DNA of 52,282 bases from an uncultured Bacillaceae bacterium (GTDB lineage Bacteria > Bacillota > Bacilli > Bacillales > Caldibacillaceae), in assembly GCA_937951955.1 (NCBI GenBank), contig CALGAD010000132.1, positions 1 to 52,282 on the forward strand, read 5' to 3'. This document shows, one piece after another, positions 8,309 through 17,180 of this stretch. How positions within the stretch are numbered: the first letter of the stretch is position 1; every line of letters starts with the position of its first letter. The position numbers and the translations under genes were made by a program. The notes beneath the pieces are model-generated. The model had not been told where the DNA came from. It saw nothing but the letters and a program-made list of their open reading frames with translations, and ran no database searches.

Positions 8309-8956
8309 TTATTTTTTATCTCTAACTGTAAATCTTTCTTGATGAAATTGCGGATTTTCAATTTCGTCTAAAATGGCAACGGCCATGGTTCCCGTGGTCG
8401 TGTGCGATGTTCCATCTTCAGCCACTAATAATTCATCTTTCCCTAAAACCACACCTTTATTCTCACCCGGTTCAAAGATGGCGGAAGGGGATACGCCAAC
8501 CCAATTAACATTATCGACGTCTCGTAAAAAGTTCAACTGCTTCAATTGATTTTCTGGAATGGCAATCCATGCTTCGCTTCCCGGTGTCTTGCGGATATCT
8601 TCCACGAATAAATGCCCGTCTTCCCCGGTTTTCAAACTTCCAGCACCAAGGATAAAGAACAAGCGCGGTTTCGTTGTTTCACGAAACATCGCGACTAATT
8701 TAGCCGCGAGATCCACATGTAAATACGCTTTCTGCGGTTCTGTTGCAAAGGCATTGACTACCACATCAAAATCTTGCAGGTCCTCTCGTGTTAAATCAAA
8801 AGCATCTTTTTCAAGAATATTGGCGTCTTCACCGAAGAGTTGAATCGCTTTTTCTTTATTACGTACGATTGCTGTCACATCATGTCCCCGCTTGACTGCC
8901 TCTTTAAATACATCCTGTCCTGCTTTACCTGTTGCACCAATTATTCCGATTTTCAT
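8309..8956 (-). CDS. NAD(P)-binding atypical SDR-type oxidoreductase
   Basis: The ATG at 8954-8956 is preferred because AGAGGGAG precedes it. The longer frame to 9043 has no ribosome binding site. The 215-residue product starts MKIGIIGATGKAGQDV, a GxxGxxG dinucleotide-binding motif at residues 7-13. It continues with DVTAIVRNKEKA and a DVVVNAFAT turn, as in the YwnB/NmrA-like atypical short-chain dehydrogenases. These bind NAD(P)H and act as redox sensors or reductases. The gene lies behind its own promoter. A neighbouring FMN reductase gene on the same strand suggests a shared link to redox or quinone stress, which is inference. Confidence 0.85.
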   Translation of the reverse strand: MKIGIIGATGKAGQDVFKEAVKRGHDVTAIVRNKEKAIQLFGEDANILEKDAFDLTREDLQDFDVVVNAFATEPQKAYLHVDLAAKLVAMFRETTKPRLFFILGAGSLKTGEDGHLFVEDIRKTPGSEAWIAIPENQLKQLNFLRDVDNVNWVGVSPSAIFEPGENKGVVLGKDELLVAEDGTSHTTTGTMAVAILDEIENPQFHQERFTVRDKK

Positions 8957-8987
8957 AAATCTCCCTCTTTTCTCCTCTTTTATATTC

Positions 8988-9016
8988 AATTTATTTCTAA
9001 ATACTGGTACGGTCAA
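8988..9016 (-). promoter_or_regulatory. Candidate sigma-A promoter of the NAD(P)-binding protein gene
   Basis: On the minus strand TTGACC (9011-9016) and TAAATT (8988-8993) are separated by exactly 17 nt and lie about 30 nt before the start codon. Confidence 0.5.
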
Positions 9017-9049
9017 GTCTGTTAAAGTTAAGTCAATGATCATACAAGG

Positions 9050-9083
9050 AAAGCCCCTTTAGATTTCCATCCAAAGGGGCTCA
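9050..9083 (-). terminator. Terminator-like hairpin after the FMN reductase gene
   Basis: AGCCCCTTT and AAAGGGGCT form a perfect 9-bp stem around 12 nt. The T-tract on the minus strand is weak (TTCCTTGTAT), so termination may be partial. Confidence 0.6.
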
Positions 9084-9095
9084 ACTTCGTTTAAA

Positions 9096-9647
9096 TTAAG
9101 CTTGATGTTTTTTAATTAATTCAACAAATTTATCGATAAATGTTTGTAAGAATTGAAGGGTATCGTCTTTTAATTTGCCATTTTCATCCAGCAATGTGTG
9201 AACTTCACTGAGATAAACTTCCGGTTGTTGAACAACTGGCATATCTAAGAATGCAAGTACTTGACGTAAGTGATGGTTTGCCCCAAATCCGGCGATTGCA
9301 CCAGGGGATTGTGAAATAATTGCTGCCGGTTTACCTGCCCAAACGTTTTCACCGTATGGACGGGAAGCGACATCCAGGGCGTTTTTCAATACAGCAGGGA
9401 TGGAACGGTTGTATTCCGGTGTTACGAATAAAACTGCGTCAAGTTCTTTAATTTTGTTACGGAAATCTGTATATTCTTGAGGTGTTCCGAGATCCCCTTC
9501 ATAGTCCTGGTTAAACAGAGGAAGATGACCGATTTCGATAAACTCCGTTTCATATCCTTCAGGGAATAACGGAACAACGTTATCCGCTACTTGTTTGGAA
9601 AATGAGTTTTTACGAAGACTTCCTACAATGACACCAACTTTAACCAT
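9096..9647 (-). CDS. NADPH-dependent FMN reductase / quinone or azo reductase
   Basis: The ATG at 9645-9647 is 6 nt behind AAGGTGA, better placed than the GTG at 9654. The 183-residue flavodoxin-like protein has the phosphate-binding loop GSLRKNS (9-15) and PEYNRSIPAVLKNALD (about 76-91), hallmarks of the YieF/ChrR/AzoR-like FMN reductases. These cytoplasmic enzymes reduce quinones, azo dyes or chromate with NAD(P)H. It neighbours an NAD(P)-binding protein on the same strand but a hairpin separates them, so they are probably two transcripts. Confidence 0.9.
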   Translation of the reverse strand: MVKVGVIVGSLRKNSFSKQVADNVVPLFPEGYETEFIEIGHLPLFNQDYEGDLGTPQEYTDFRNKIKELDAVLFVTPEYNRSIPAVLKNALDVASRPYGENVWAGKPAAIISQSPGAIAGFGANHHLRQVLAFLDMPVVQQPEVYLSEVHTLLDENGKLKDDTLQFLQTFIDKFVELIKKHQA

Positions 9648-10019
9648 GACAATCACCTTTCCTTTATTTTTTATTCGTATATTTCAGTTTCAAGATAATT
9701 ATATTCGAGGTAAAATAAGAATGCAAATAAAATGAATTTATTTTTATAACAGAGTAATCCCGCTCATAATTTTAAAGATATGGATACCCATTTTATGTTC
9801 TCCTGGAAATATTAAATTTATTCCTACAAAAAACTGAACTATTCGTCATTTCACTGTCTGGGAGTCTCGAAGCAGGGATATCCCACTGTACCGAAGCTCC
9901 ATGATTGTATTTATGTATTGTCCAAAAATAAAAACCGGCCTTTGCCCCGTATGATTTCCGAGCGAAAGCCGCTGTCATATGTTCATAAAGTCCATTTTCT
10001 ATTTGATCGAAGGAATGAT
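9648..10019. other. Intergenic region, no gene supported
   Basis: About 370 nt between two minus-strand genes. A 61-codon minus-strand frame (9793-9978) has no ribosome binding site and is not called. No clear hairpin or promoter stands out. Confidence 0.4.
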
Positions 10020-10880
10020 TTATGGATTTCTAACTTCAACAGGAATTTCCAGACCACCGACTTCGTTATAAACATACGAATAGGTTCCTTCTTGAACTGT
10101 TTCCATTATCATCCCTTGATTTTCCATGCTCGCATGCTGAATGGAATGCTGATCCTCAATAAGAAAAGTATCTTTTGACACTTTCATCTCGACCGTTCCA
10201 CTCATTTTGATATCTTCCGTGATTCCAGACACTTCCCGGACCATTTCCATAAAATATTGTTCCATTTCCCCTCCAAAAAATATTTCCTGGTATACTTCAT
10301 CCGGGCCATTGTACGTAATTATATATTGGTGGTCATCTTGCGTTAACTCAAAAAATTCTTCGTAAACAATAAGTCGTTCAAAAGAGCCTTTGTGATGAAT
10401 GAATTGCGCGGCTTCCCTCATCAGTGGATGAGAACTATGTTCCCAGCCAGAGTCGTTGATATTAACATACATGGTATCTTCCGTTGCATACCATTCTGTT
10501 TTCCCACCTGTCGAATCAGTAAATAGCGCATGCTGAACAAATGGATTAAAAGTAGCATTTACCACCATTTCTTTACTGTTTTCTATTTCTGTTCCAGATA
10601 TGGAAAGTTTTTCCGCAGCTTGACCGGTAATCGTTACGCTATCCACCGACTGGATGGCTATTTCCATTTGCCGAAAAATTTCCTCCAAATCATTAATCGG
10701 TTGTTTCGGTTCCGCTTCTTCTTTTTCCTCTTCTTCAACTACAGGATCTTTGATATTTCCTTTATTTTCTACTGATGTTTCTTCAGAATGAACATCTGGC
10801 TCTTTTCCAGTCGTTTCATTGCCAGAACTACAGGCTCCCAAAAATATCCCCAAGACTAACAGCCATAACATTCTCTTCAA
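10020..10880 (-). CDS. DUF6612-like secreted lipoprotein
   Basis: The start is probably TTG 10878-10880, 8 nt behind GGAGG. An ATG three codons later is too far from it. The 286-residue product has a signal ending LGIFLGAC (C17 lipidated), a long acidic linker (residues 20-62) and a globular domain of about 220 residues. That domain contains MYVNINDSGWEHSSHPL and the ending FLIEDQHSIQHASMENQG, which resemble DUF6612/LolA-like lipoproteins of Bacillus. These sit outside the membrane. Their role is unknown, possibly lipid or peptide binding. The gene is alone. Confidence 0.8.
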   Translation of the reverse strand: MKRMLWLLVLGIFLGACSSGNETTGKEPDVHSEETSVENKGNIKDPVVEEEEKEEAEPKQPINDLEEIFRQMEIAIQSVDSVTITGQAAEKLSISGTEIENSKEMVVNATFNPFVQHALFTDSTGGKTEWYATEDTMYVNINDSGWEHSSHPLMREAAQFIHHKGSFERLIVYEEFFELTQDDHQYIITYNGPDEVYQEIFFGGEMEQYFMEMVREVSGITEDIKMSGTVEMKVSKDTFLIEDQHSIQHASMENQGMIMETVQEGTYSYVYNEVGGLEIPVEVRNP

Positions 10881-11117
10881 TCCGTATCCCTCCCTTCTTT
10901 TTGTTGTCTCCTTGGAACAACCTTTTTATCTTAAAAATTTAACAATCGGAAACAAAGCATGTTGACCTTTCCCTATTCTATGCGCACCCTTTCAAGAACT
11001 ACACATCGTTCAGAAAAACCCTGGGAGAGGAAATTTATAAAACGTAAAAGCGACTTATTTTTACAGAAAGCATCATAATAGGATTAATACTAATTGAAAT
11101 CTTTTAGGAGGGTAATT

Positions 11118-11543
11118 ATGGCTGCATTCAAAGAGGTTAAAATCTCAACAACCGTTCAAACACCAGTGGATAAACTGTGGGAATATTGGACATAGCCCCG
11201 CCATATTACAAAATGGAACTATGCTTCTGAAGACTGGCATTGTCCGTATGCGGAAAATAATTTGAAAGAAGGGGGAAAATTCACGTATCGAATGGAAGCG
11301 AAAGATGGGAGCTTCGGTTTTGATTTTGGTGGCATCTACGATGAAGTGCGATGGCATGAAAAAATAGCTTACACGCTCGGTGATGGTCGAAAAGTTACGA
11401 CCACCTTTCATGATAAAGGACATGCGACCGAAGTCATTGTGATTTTTGAAGCTGAAAGTTCCAATCCAGTTGAAATACAACAACAAGGCTGGCAGGCGAT
11501 TTTAAACAATTTTAAAAAATATGCAGAGCAAAAGAATAATTAA
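11118..11543 (+). pseudogene. SRPBCC/AHSA1-type protein gene with in-frame TAG at codon 26
   Basis: A perfect ribosome binding site (TAGGAGGGTAATT) precedes ATG 11118. The frame reads MAAFKEVKISTTVQTPVDKL, then WEYWT, TAG at 11193-11195, then PRHITKWNYASEDWHCPYAE and on to TAA at 11541-11543. The whole length of 141 residues fits the SRPBCC (START/AHSA1-like) proteins of Bacillus, in which WT-x-PxHITKWN is continuous. Upstream and downstream halves are in one frame, so a single base change would restore the gene. These proteins bind hydrophobic ligands. A downstream restart is possible but would lose the first strand and helix of the fold. Confidence 0.8.
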
Positions 11544-11645
11544 AGAATTTCTTTTATTACAAATCAGCGGTATCGTAAGAATTTCTATTTAAAGTAGTTA
11601 TGCGAACTTTCAACGATATATGGAAACAAAATTTGTAAATCTCCA

Positions 11646-11687
11646 CACTCCTTTTTCAAACGAGAATACCATGGTGAAAAAGGAGTG
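11646..11687 (+). promoter_or_regulatory. 13-bp hairpin that covers the ribosome binding site of the next gene
   Basis: CACTCCTTTTTCA (11646-11658) and TGAAAAAGGAGTG (11675-11687) are perfect inverted repeats with a 16-nt loop. The right arm contains the AAAGGAG that serves the TTG start at 11694. No T-run follows, so it is not a plus-strand terminator. It could hold the message closed to ribosomes until opened. Confidence 0.6.
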
Positions 11688-11693
11688 AGACAG

Positions 11694-12311
11694 TTGCCTA
11701 CATTTCCAGTTCAAACATTCACACAAATGATTCGTTTTGGACCGAATCAAACGATCTATTATCCGCAAGTACTGAATATGAGAAATTTTTTTGTCCAACA
11801 AGCGATCAATCAAGCGATTATCAGCGAAACCCGGGGGCTCATTGAGAAACAAATTGCTGAAATGCCAACGACAGTAGTGGAAATGCTCGGTACGTACGAA
11901 ATAAAAAACAATCAACGCAATGTACTCAGCCTGACGTTATCGAATTATACGTATCATGATAAAGCGGCCCACGGAATGACCTATCTGACTTCCCTCACCT
12001 TTGACCTGGATACCGGCCAACAATATGCATTACCACAATTGTTCAAACCGGGCAGTAATTATATCGAAAGATTATCATCCCTGATTCAACAACAGATTGA
12101 AGAACGCGATATCGATTTGATCCATGAGTTTACCGGAATTCACCCCGACCAGGACTTTTATATTGCCGATAAAACCCTTGTTATTTATTTTCAGCTGTAT
12201 GAGATTTCCCCCTATGTGTTTGGTTTTCCTATGTTTCCGATTTCCGTATACGATATTCAAGATATAATTCTGGAAAACGGTCCATTGGGAAAAATGGCGG
12301 CGAATCAATAA
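11694..12311 (+). CDS. DUF3298 (RsiV/PdaC-like) domain protein
   Basis: The start is TTG 11694, 8 nt behind AAAGGAG. A GTG at 11685 overlaps that site and is unlikely. The 205-residue product lacks a signal peptide. It starts with LPTFPVQTFTQMIRFGPNQT and contains FVQQAINQAI, YTYHDKAAHGMTYLTSLTFDLDTGQQYALPQLF and a final HPDQDFYIADKTLVIYFQLYEISPY-type strand pair. This matches the DUF4163/DUF3298 fold found in RsiV and PdaC, where it binds cell-wall or lysozyme partners. Here it would be cytoplasmic. The gene is preceded by a hairpin over its ribosome binding site. Confidence 0.75.
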   Translation: MPTFPVQTFTQMIRFGPNQTIYYPQVLNMRNFFVQQAINQAIISETRGLIEKQIAEMPTTVVEMLGTYEIKNNQRNVLSLTLSNYTYHDKAAHGMTYLTSLTFDLDTGQQYALPQLFKPGSNYIERLSSLIQQQIEERDIDLIHEFTGIHPDQDFYIADKTLVIYFQLYEISPYVFGFPMFPISVYDIQDIILENGPLGKMAANQ

Positions 12312-12571
12312 TTTAACTTCTTAAATGTTTCAATATAGACGATTTCCATCTATTTGTTAAATCAATTTTTATTTTTCCTGTAATGGTTTCCATTATATCG
12401 AAAAAAGGTCACGTTAAAATTAGTTAGTTTGCTCGTTTGGTTTTTTTGCTATTTCGCTCATTACAGGTTTAAAATACTTAAAAACAAAAATGGACGGGTT
12501 GGATTTCGGTCTACAACCGCATTCCAACCCGTCCATTAATTTCAATTATTATCTTTTTCGATGAGCCAATC
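12312..12571. other. Intergenic region between convergent genes
   Basis: Apart from the terminator at 12,480-12,536 nothing is recognised in these 260 nt. Confidence 0.4.
12480..12536 (-). terminator. Intrinsic terminator of the dihydrouridine synthase gene
   Basis: ATGGACGGGTTGGA (12490-12503) and TCCAACCCGTCCAT (12523-12536) form a perfect 14-bp stem. On the minus strand it is followed by TTTTTGTTTTT. Confidence 0.9.
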
Positions 12572-13561
12572 TCATACTACAGTCTCGAGAACATCCATAT
12601 TTTCTGCTTCAAACTGGTCAAGCATCGCCCGTACTTCATCCGTTGACTCGGTGTTCATCAATTCCGTTCTTAATTCACTAGCGCCGCGGAAGTCCCGGAC
12701 ATAAATTTTGAAAAAGCGATGCAAGGTTTTAAAGGGACGTGGATTTAAATCTTTGGAATAATAATCAAATAAATCAAGATGATATCGGAGAAGATCCAGT
12801 AATTCCTTCGGGGTGTGTTCTTTCGGTTCTTTTTCAAAAGCGAATGGATTTTTAAACACACCGCGACCGATCATCACGCCGTCAACACCATAGGCCTTTA
12901 CAAGCTCCATTCCCTTTTTCCGGTCCGGAATATCCCCGTTGATCGTTAACAAGGTATCCGGGGCAACTTCGTCCCGAAGTTTCTTAATCTCTGGAATGAG
13001 TTCCCAGTGCGCAGCAACTTTACTCATTTCCTTTTTCGTCCGTAAATGAATGGAAAGGTTAGCGATATCTTGTTTGAGTATGTGAGTAAGCCAGTCCTTC
13101 CATTCATCCACATGGGTATAACCTAATCTTGTTTTGACACTCACCGGCAGGCCACCGGCTTTTGCTGCTTGTATAATTTCTGCAGCCACATCAGGACGGC
13201 GAATTAAACCGGCACCTTTTCCTTTCGGTGCCACATTCGGCGCTGGACAGCCCATGTTAATGTCCACACCGCTAAATCCAAGCTCCGCCAATCCGATACT
13301 CGTTTGCCGGAAATATTCAGGCTCATCGCCCCAGATATGACCGACAATCGGCTGTTCATCTTCTGTATAAATCAAACGGCCCCGGACACTTTGTTTTCCT
13401 TCTGGATGACAAAAGCTAACAGTATTTGTAAACTCCGTAAAAAACACATCCGGTCGGGCCGCTTTGCTGATCACATGACGAAAAACAACATCTGTCACAT
13501 CTTCCATCGGTGCCAGTATAAAAAACGGCCGTGGTAATTCACGCCAGAAGTTTCTTTTCAT
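12572..13561 (-). CDS. tRNA-dihydrouridine synthase (YfjN/Dus family)
   Basis: The enzyme reduces uridines in tRNA D-loops with FMN and NADPH. The start MKRNFWRELPRPFF at 13561 matches the usual family start. Two ATGs 12 and 21 nt earlier are in frame, and GGAGG lies between them, so the true start is uncertain. The 329-residue product has the barrel start LAPMEDVTDVVFR (17-29), the catalytic cysteine C105 in INMGCPAPN, and the FMN-binding stretches KTRLGY, LSIHLRTK and INGDIP...GVMIGRG. The length is normal. It is a housekeeping gene with its own terminator. Confidence 0.93.
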   Translation of the reverse strand: MKRNFWRELPRPFFILAPMEDVTDVVFRHVISKAARPDVFFTEFTNTVSFCHPEGKQSVRGRLIYTEDEQPIVGHIWGDEPEYFRQTSIGLAELGFSGVDINMGCPAPNVAPKGKGAGLIRRPDVAAEIIQAAKAGGLPVSVKTRLGYTHVDEWKDWLTHILKQDIANLSIHLRTKKEMSKVAAHWELIPEIKKLRDEVAPDTLLTINGDIPDRKKGMELVKAYGVDGVMIGRGVFKNPFAFEKEPKEHTPKELLDLLRYHLDLFDYYSKDLNPRPFKTLHRFFKIYVRDFRGASELRTELMNTESTDEVRAMLDQFEAENMDVLETVV

Positions 13562-13835
13562 TTTCTTTCTCATATCCTCCATTATGAGATGAAGTATTAG
13601 TTTTCATCCCGAAATTCTTTCGTTTTTAAAATTTTGTTTCCTTTATACTTATACCATGCTTAAACACGTTTTATCAAACTATAGTAAACTTTGAAAATTT
13701 GCAAAGAAGTATACCCAAAAATTAACAGCTTGCAAAAATGGGTTTTTGCGGGCTCTTGATTTAAAGTTTTTTGTAATGCTTATCAATTGGCTGCCAATAT
13801 TTACTATGTTAGTTTTTCATGGCGAGTTCGCCAAT
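13562..13835. other. Intergenic region
   Basis: About 270 nt between two minus-strand genes. A short perfect hairpin, GCAAAAA-TGGG-TTTTTGC, lies near 13,732-13,750 and may be a weak terminator for the UvrA-like gene. Nothing else is recognised. Confidence 0.4.
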
Positions 13836-16094
13836 TCATTTTCGCAGCCATTTACTAGTGGGAGTGTCGGCTTTTAGCATATCTTCCGGTGTGCCTGTAA
13901 AAATAATTTCACCGCCTGATTTGCCACCGCCCGGGCCCATTTCGATAACCCAATCACTCGCAGCAATAAAATCAAGATTGTGTTCGATAATAATAACCGA
14001 ATTTCCTCGTTCGACAAGCTTTTGAAATACATCTAAAAGCGTTCCACTATCTTTTGCATGCAATCCTAAAGAAGGCTCATCTAAGATGTAGATTTGCCCT
14101 TCCTTTTGTAAATGACTGGCGAGCTTCAGGCGTTGAACTTCTCCACCGCTCAATGTACTCGTTGTCTGTCCTAATGTTAAATAACCCAAACCAACATCCT
14201 GCAATGTTTTTACCCGTTTAATGATTTTTGGCAGTTTAAAATAGTCCCTCGCTTCATCGATGGTTAAATCTAAAATTTCCACGATGTTTTTGCCGTGATA
14301 GCGATAAGAAAGGGCTTCATCCGAATATCTTGCGCCGCCACAAGCCTCGCACGTGACCGTGATCGGATCGGCAAAGGCGACATCTGGCTTTAATACACCT
14401 TTCCCATTACAAACAGGACAGGCACCGGTTGAATTGAAGCTGAACAAACCAGCTGGTTGTCCCGTTTCTTTGGCAAATACCGCCCGGATATCATCCATAA
14501 TCCCCATATAAGTCGCTAATGTGGAACGATCAGAGATCCCGATGCTTCCCTGACCGACAACAATACTTTCAGGATATTTTTCGGCAAATGCCCCGAGCAT
14601 TAACGAACTTTTACCGGAACCTGATACTCCACAAACCGCGACGAAAACATTTTTCGGGATTCGTACTGTTACGTTTTTTAAATTATTGTTCCTTGCATTT
14701 TTAACTGTAAAATAATCCTTGGCCGGTCTCGGATTTCTATTTATGCGAATTGAATGGTTTAAGGATGTTGCAGCTTGTGCGTTTGTTAACCCCGCTAATC
14801 CGCCTTGATAAACAACTTCGCCCCCATGAACGCCCGCTCCCGGTCCCATTTCGATGATTTCATCCGCTTCTTTTATGACGGACAAATCATGTTCGATCAC
14901 AATGACCGTATTATGCTGTTTTTTTAAACTTTTCATCATCTGGATTAACTTATCGACTTCTTCAGGATGTAATCCAGCACTCGGTTCATCAAAGATGTAC
15001 GTTAAATTGTTTAAGCTCGTCCCTAAATGACGGGCAATTTTTACCCGCTGGGCTTCACCACCAGATAACGTGCTAATTTTCCGGGATAAACTCAAATACC
15101 CCAAGCCCATATCAATCAGTTGTTGAACTTGAGGAAGTAACTGCCGGGCGATCGGTTCTCCGAGCGGATCTGTAATATTTTCAAGTTCTACAAGTAGTTC
15201 ATTCAACTCTAATTCATAATAGTCAGCGATATTCAATCCATTAATTTTGCATTCTAAAACCTTTGGATTCAATCCCGACCCCTGACAAGTTGGACATAAG
15301 GTACGGGTGGATACTGCCAAAACATCATCGATCGTTATTTCTTTTAGTTTTGTAATATCCCTTTTAATATAGAGTCGGGTAAAGCGGGGCAGTAACCCAT
15401 CCCATTCATGGGGTTGCGGACCGTTTTTCGTATGGAATGGCGCATAAACTTTCTCACCATCTGGCGGACCGTATAAAAACAATTGAAGTTCCTCTTCGGA
15501 ATAATCTTTAATCGGTTTATCCGGATCGAACAATCCCCCGGTCATCATCCAGCGACCTTGCCAGCCAGATGGGGATAATGGCTTGAATTGGACGGCATAC
15601 TCCCTTAAAGACTTATTAAAATCGACTAATTTATTCACATCCGGCGTCACTACTTCACCAAAGCCATCGCATTCGGGACATTTTCCAAAAGAACTCTGAC
15701 TTGTGAAATCATGGGCCGAACCGATGGATGGTTTGCCGATTCGGGAAAACAACAGACGGATTAATGGATTGATATCCATATATGTCCCCACTGTCGAACG
15801 GGAATGCGTACCGATCTGCCTCTGTTCCACAACCACTACCGGACTTAAATTTTGCATTAAATCCGCATTCGGTCTTTCATAGCGTGGCATTTGATAACGA
15901 ATGTAGTGGGGATAATTTAGCGTCATCTGTCTTCTGCTTTCTCGCGCCAGTGTATCAAAAACGACAGAACTTTTCCCGGAACCGGAGACTCCTGTAAACA
16001 CGACAATTTTTTCCTTCGGTATATTTAAATCAATGTTTTTTAGATTATTTTCTTTCAAACCGCGCAAAATGATTTGATCATTTGTTCGGGACAC
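13836..16094 (-). CDS. Short UvrA paralogue (UvrA2-like ABC ATPase)
   Basis: The start is GTG 16092-16094, 4 nt behind AGGGGTGA. A TTG at 16121 is in frame but unsupported. The 752-residue protein has two ABC modules. Each has a Walker A (GVSGSGKSS, first at 35-43), zinc-finger cysteine pairs (CPECDGFG, CPTCQGSG, CPVCNGKG, CEACGG) and a signature (SGGEAQRV, SGGEVQRL) followed by DEPSAGLHP or DEPSLGLHA. It is about 200 residues shorter than housekeeping UvrA (about 940). It therefore probably lacks the UvrB-binding insertion, as in UvrA2 and DrrC-type proteins linked to tolerance of DNA-binding drugs. The gene is monocistronic. Confidence 0.93.
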   Translation of the reverse strand: MSRTNDQIILRGLKENNLKNIDLNIPKEKIVVFTGVSGSGKSSVVFDTLARESRRQMTLNYPHYIRYQMPRYERPNADLMQNLSPVVVVEQRQIGTHSRSTVGTYMDINPLIRLLFSRIGKPSIGSAHDFTSQSSFGKCPECDGFGEVVTPDVNKLVDFNKSLREYAVQFKPLSPSGWQGRWMMTGGLFDPDKPIKDYSEEELQLFLYGPPDGEKVYAPFHTKNGPQPHEWDGLLPRFTRLYIKRDITKLKEITIDDVLAVSTRTLCPTCQGSGLNPKVLECKINGLNIADYYELELNELLVELENITDPLGEPIARQLLPQVQQLIDMGLGYLSLSRKISTLSGGEAQRVKIARHLGTSLNNLTYIFDEPSAGLHPEEVDKLIQMMKSLKKQHNTVIVIEHDLSVIKEADEIIEMGPGAGVHGGEVVYQGGLAGLTNAQAATSLNHSIRINRNPRPAKDYFTVKNARNNNLKNVTVRIPKNVFVAVCGVSGSGKSSLMLGAFAEKYPESIVVGQGSIGISDRSTLATYMGIMDDIRAVFAKETGQPAGLFSFNSTGACPVCNGKGVLKPDVAFADPITVTCEACGGARYSDEALSYRYHGKNIVEILDLTIDEARDYFKLPKIIKRVKTLQDVGLGYLTLGQTTSTLSGGEVQRLKLASHLQKEGQIYILDEPSLGLHAKDSGTLLDVFQKLVERGNSVIIIEHNLDFIAASDWVIEMGPGGGKSGGEIIFTGTPEDMLKADTPTSKWLRK

Positions 16095-16487
16095 GGTATC
16101 ACCCCTGAAATGGTTATTCAAGCAGTGACGGAAAAATAGTGAGTCTGCCTGTACTTATATCGAATCCCTTAAATCGTCCTATTTAAGCGTGAGAACCGTT
16201 GTTATTCAATGTTTCCTGCTTCACACATTATTAAACGATTCCTTTTTATATATTTAATTTTACCAGGAATAAACGAGGGTGAACGATGTACAAAAGAAGT
16301 GAAGTAAGACGGATACGCATATAGTCTTCAGAAAATGGGATATACATGGAAAACTTTCTTTTTTTGCATGAAAAAACAGGCATACAAGCCTGTTCGCCAG
16401 GACCAGTGTATGATTTTGCTATTCTGGCTTAAACATCTCTCTTGCTGTATTTGTATAAAGAATTTTTGTCCTGGTTTGATGTTACTT
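16095..16487. other. Intergenic region with one terminator
   Basis: About 390 nt. The only clear element is the terminator at 16,370-16,393. A 49-codon plus-strand frame at 16,286-16,432 is split by TAG after 12 codons and crosses that terminator, so it is not called. Confidence 0.45.
16368..16393 (-). terminator. Intrinsic terminator of the ABC exporter operon
   Basis: On the minus strand ACAGGC and GCCTGT pair around 6 nt, followed by TTTTTTC. It lies about 95 nt after the last stop codon. Confidence 0.7.
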
Positions 16488-17180
16488 TTATACTAGAATA
16501 ACTTCCTCCTTTTCAATTTCCCGTAATTCGCCATCATTCATTTGAAAAACCCGATCGCCATATTTCAAGATTTCATAATCATGGGTGACGAGTAAAATCG
16601 TCCGTCCTTCTTGCTGGCAATCTTTTAATATTTGCAAAACCTCATCGCGGGAATTCCGATCAAGATTTCCCGTCGGTTCATCACAAATGAGAATTTCCGG
16701 ATCATTCAGAAGCGCTCTGGCAATAGCAACGCGTTGCTGTTCCCCACCGGATAATTGATCAGGAGTGGAATTCATCCGCTCTTCCAAATTTAGTTTTCTG
16801 AGCAAATCTTCAGCTCGTTCTTCTAATTCCTCTTTCTTTTTATAGGGCCATTCAGGCAACATCACATTTTGTTTTGCCGTATAGGCTGGAAATAATTGAT
16901 AGTCTTGATAGATAAAGCCGATATGTTTACGCCGGAACTCACGCAGAGTTTCCTCCCTTTCCGCATGTACCTGTAACGGCCCGATGCCAATTTGCGAACC
17001 GGAATCAGCCGCAAGAAGTCCCGCCACACATTTTAATAACGTTGTTTTTCCCGAACCAGAACAACCGATTACATTGACCCATTCACCTTGTTTGATATGG
17101 AAAGAAATATTGTTTAAAACCCTTTTTTGCTCAATTTTTGTCCGAAACGTTTTCGATAATTGCTGAACCTTTATATCCAT
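16488..17180 (-). CDS. ABC transporter ATP-binding protein (LolD/MacB type)
   Basis: The 230-residue ATPase has Walker A GCSGSGKTT (39-47), Q-loop YQDYQLFP, signature LSGGEQQRVAIARALL (143-158) and Walker B ILICDEPTGNLD (163-174). The GNLD sequence after Walker B is typical of the LolD/FtsE/MacB subfamily, which works with FtsX-like permeases to export peptides or lipids or to move outer-layer components. The ATG overlaps the end of the upstream permease gene by 10 nt and has GGGAG before it. It is the last gene of a three-frame operon. Confidence 0.93.
   Translation of the reverse strand: MDIKVQQLSKTFRTKIEQKRVLNNISFHIKQGEWVNVIGCSGSGKTTLLKCVAGLLAADSGSQIGIGPLQVHAEREETLREFRRKHIGFIYQDYQLFPAYTAKQNVMLPEWPYKKKEELEERAEDLLRKLNLEERMNSTPDQLSGGEQQRVAIARALLNDPEILICDEPTGNLDRNSRDEVLQILKDCQQEGRTILLVTHDYEILKYGDRVFQMNDGELREIEKEEVILV

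Noticed and set aside
9793..9978. 61-codon minus-strand frame
   Set aside because: No ribosome binding site and no link to neighbours.
16286..16432. Plus-strand frame MYKRSEVRRIRI, TAG, then 36 more codons
   Set aside because: Could be a fifth TAG-interrupted gene, but it is short, unlike any known protein and crosses a terminator of the other strand.
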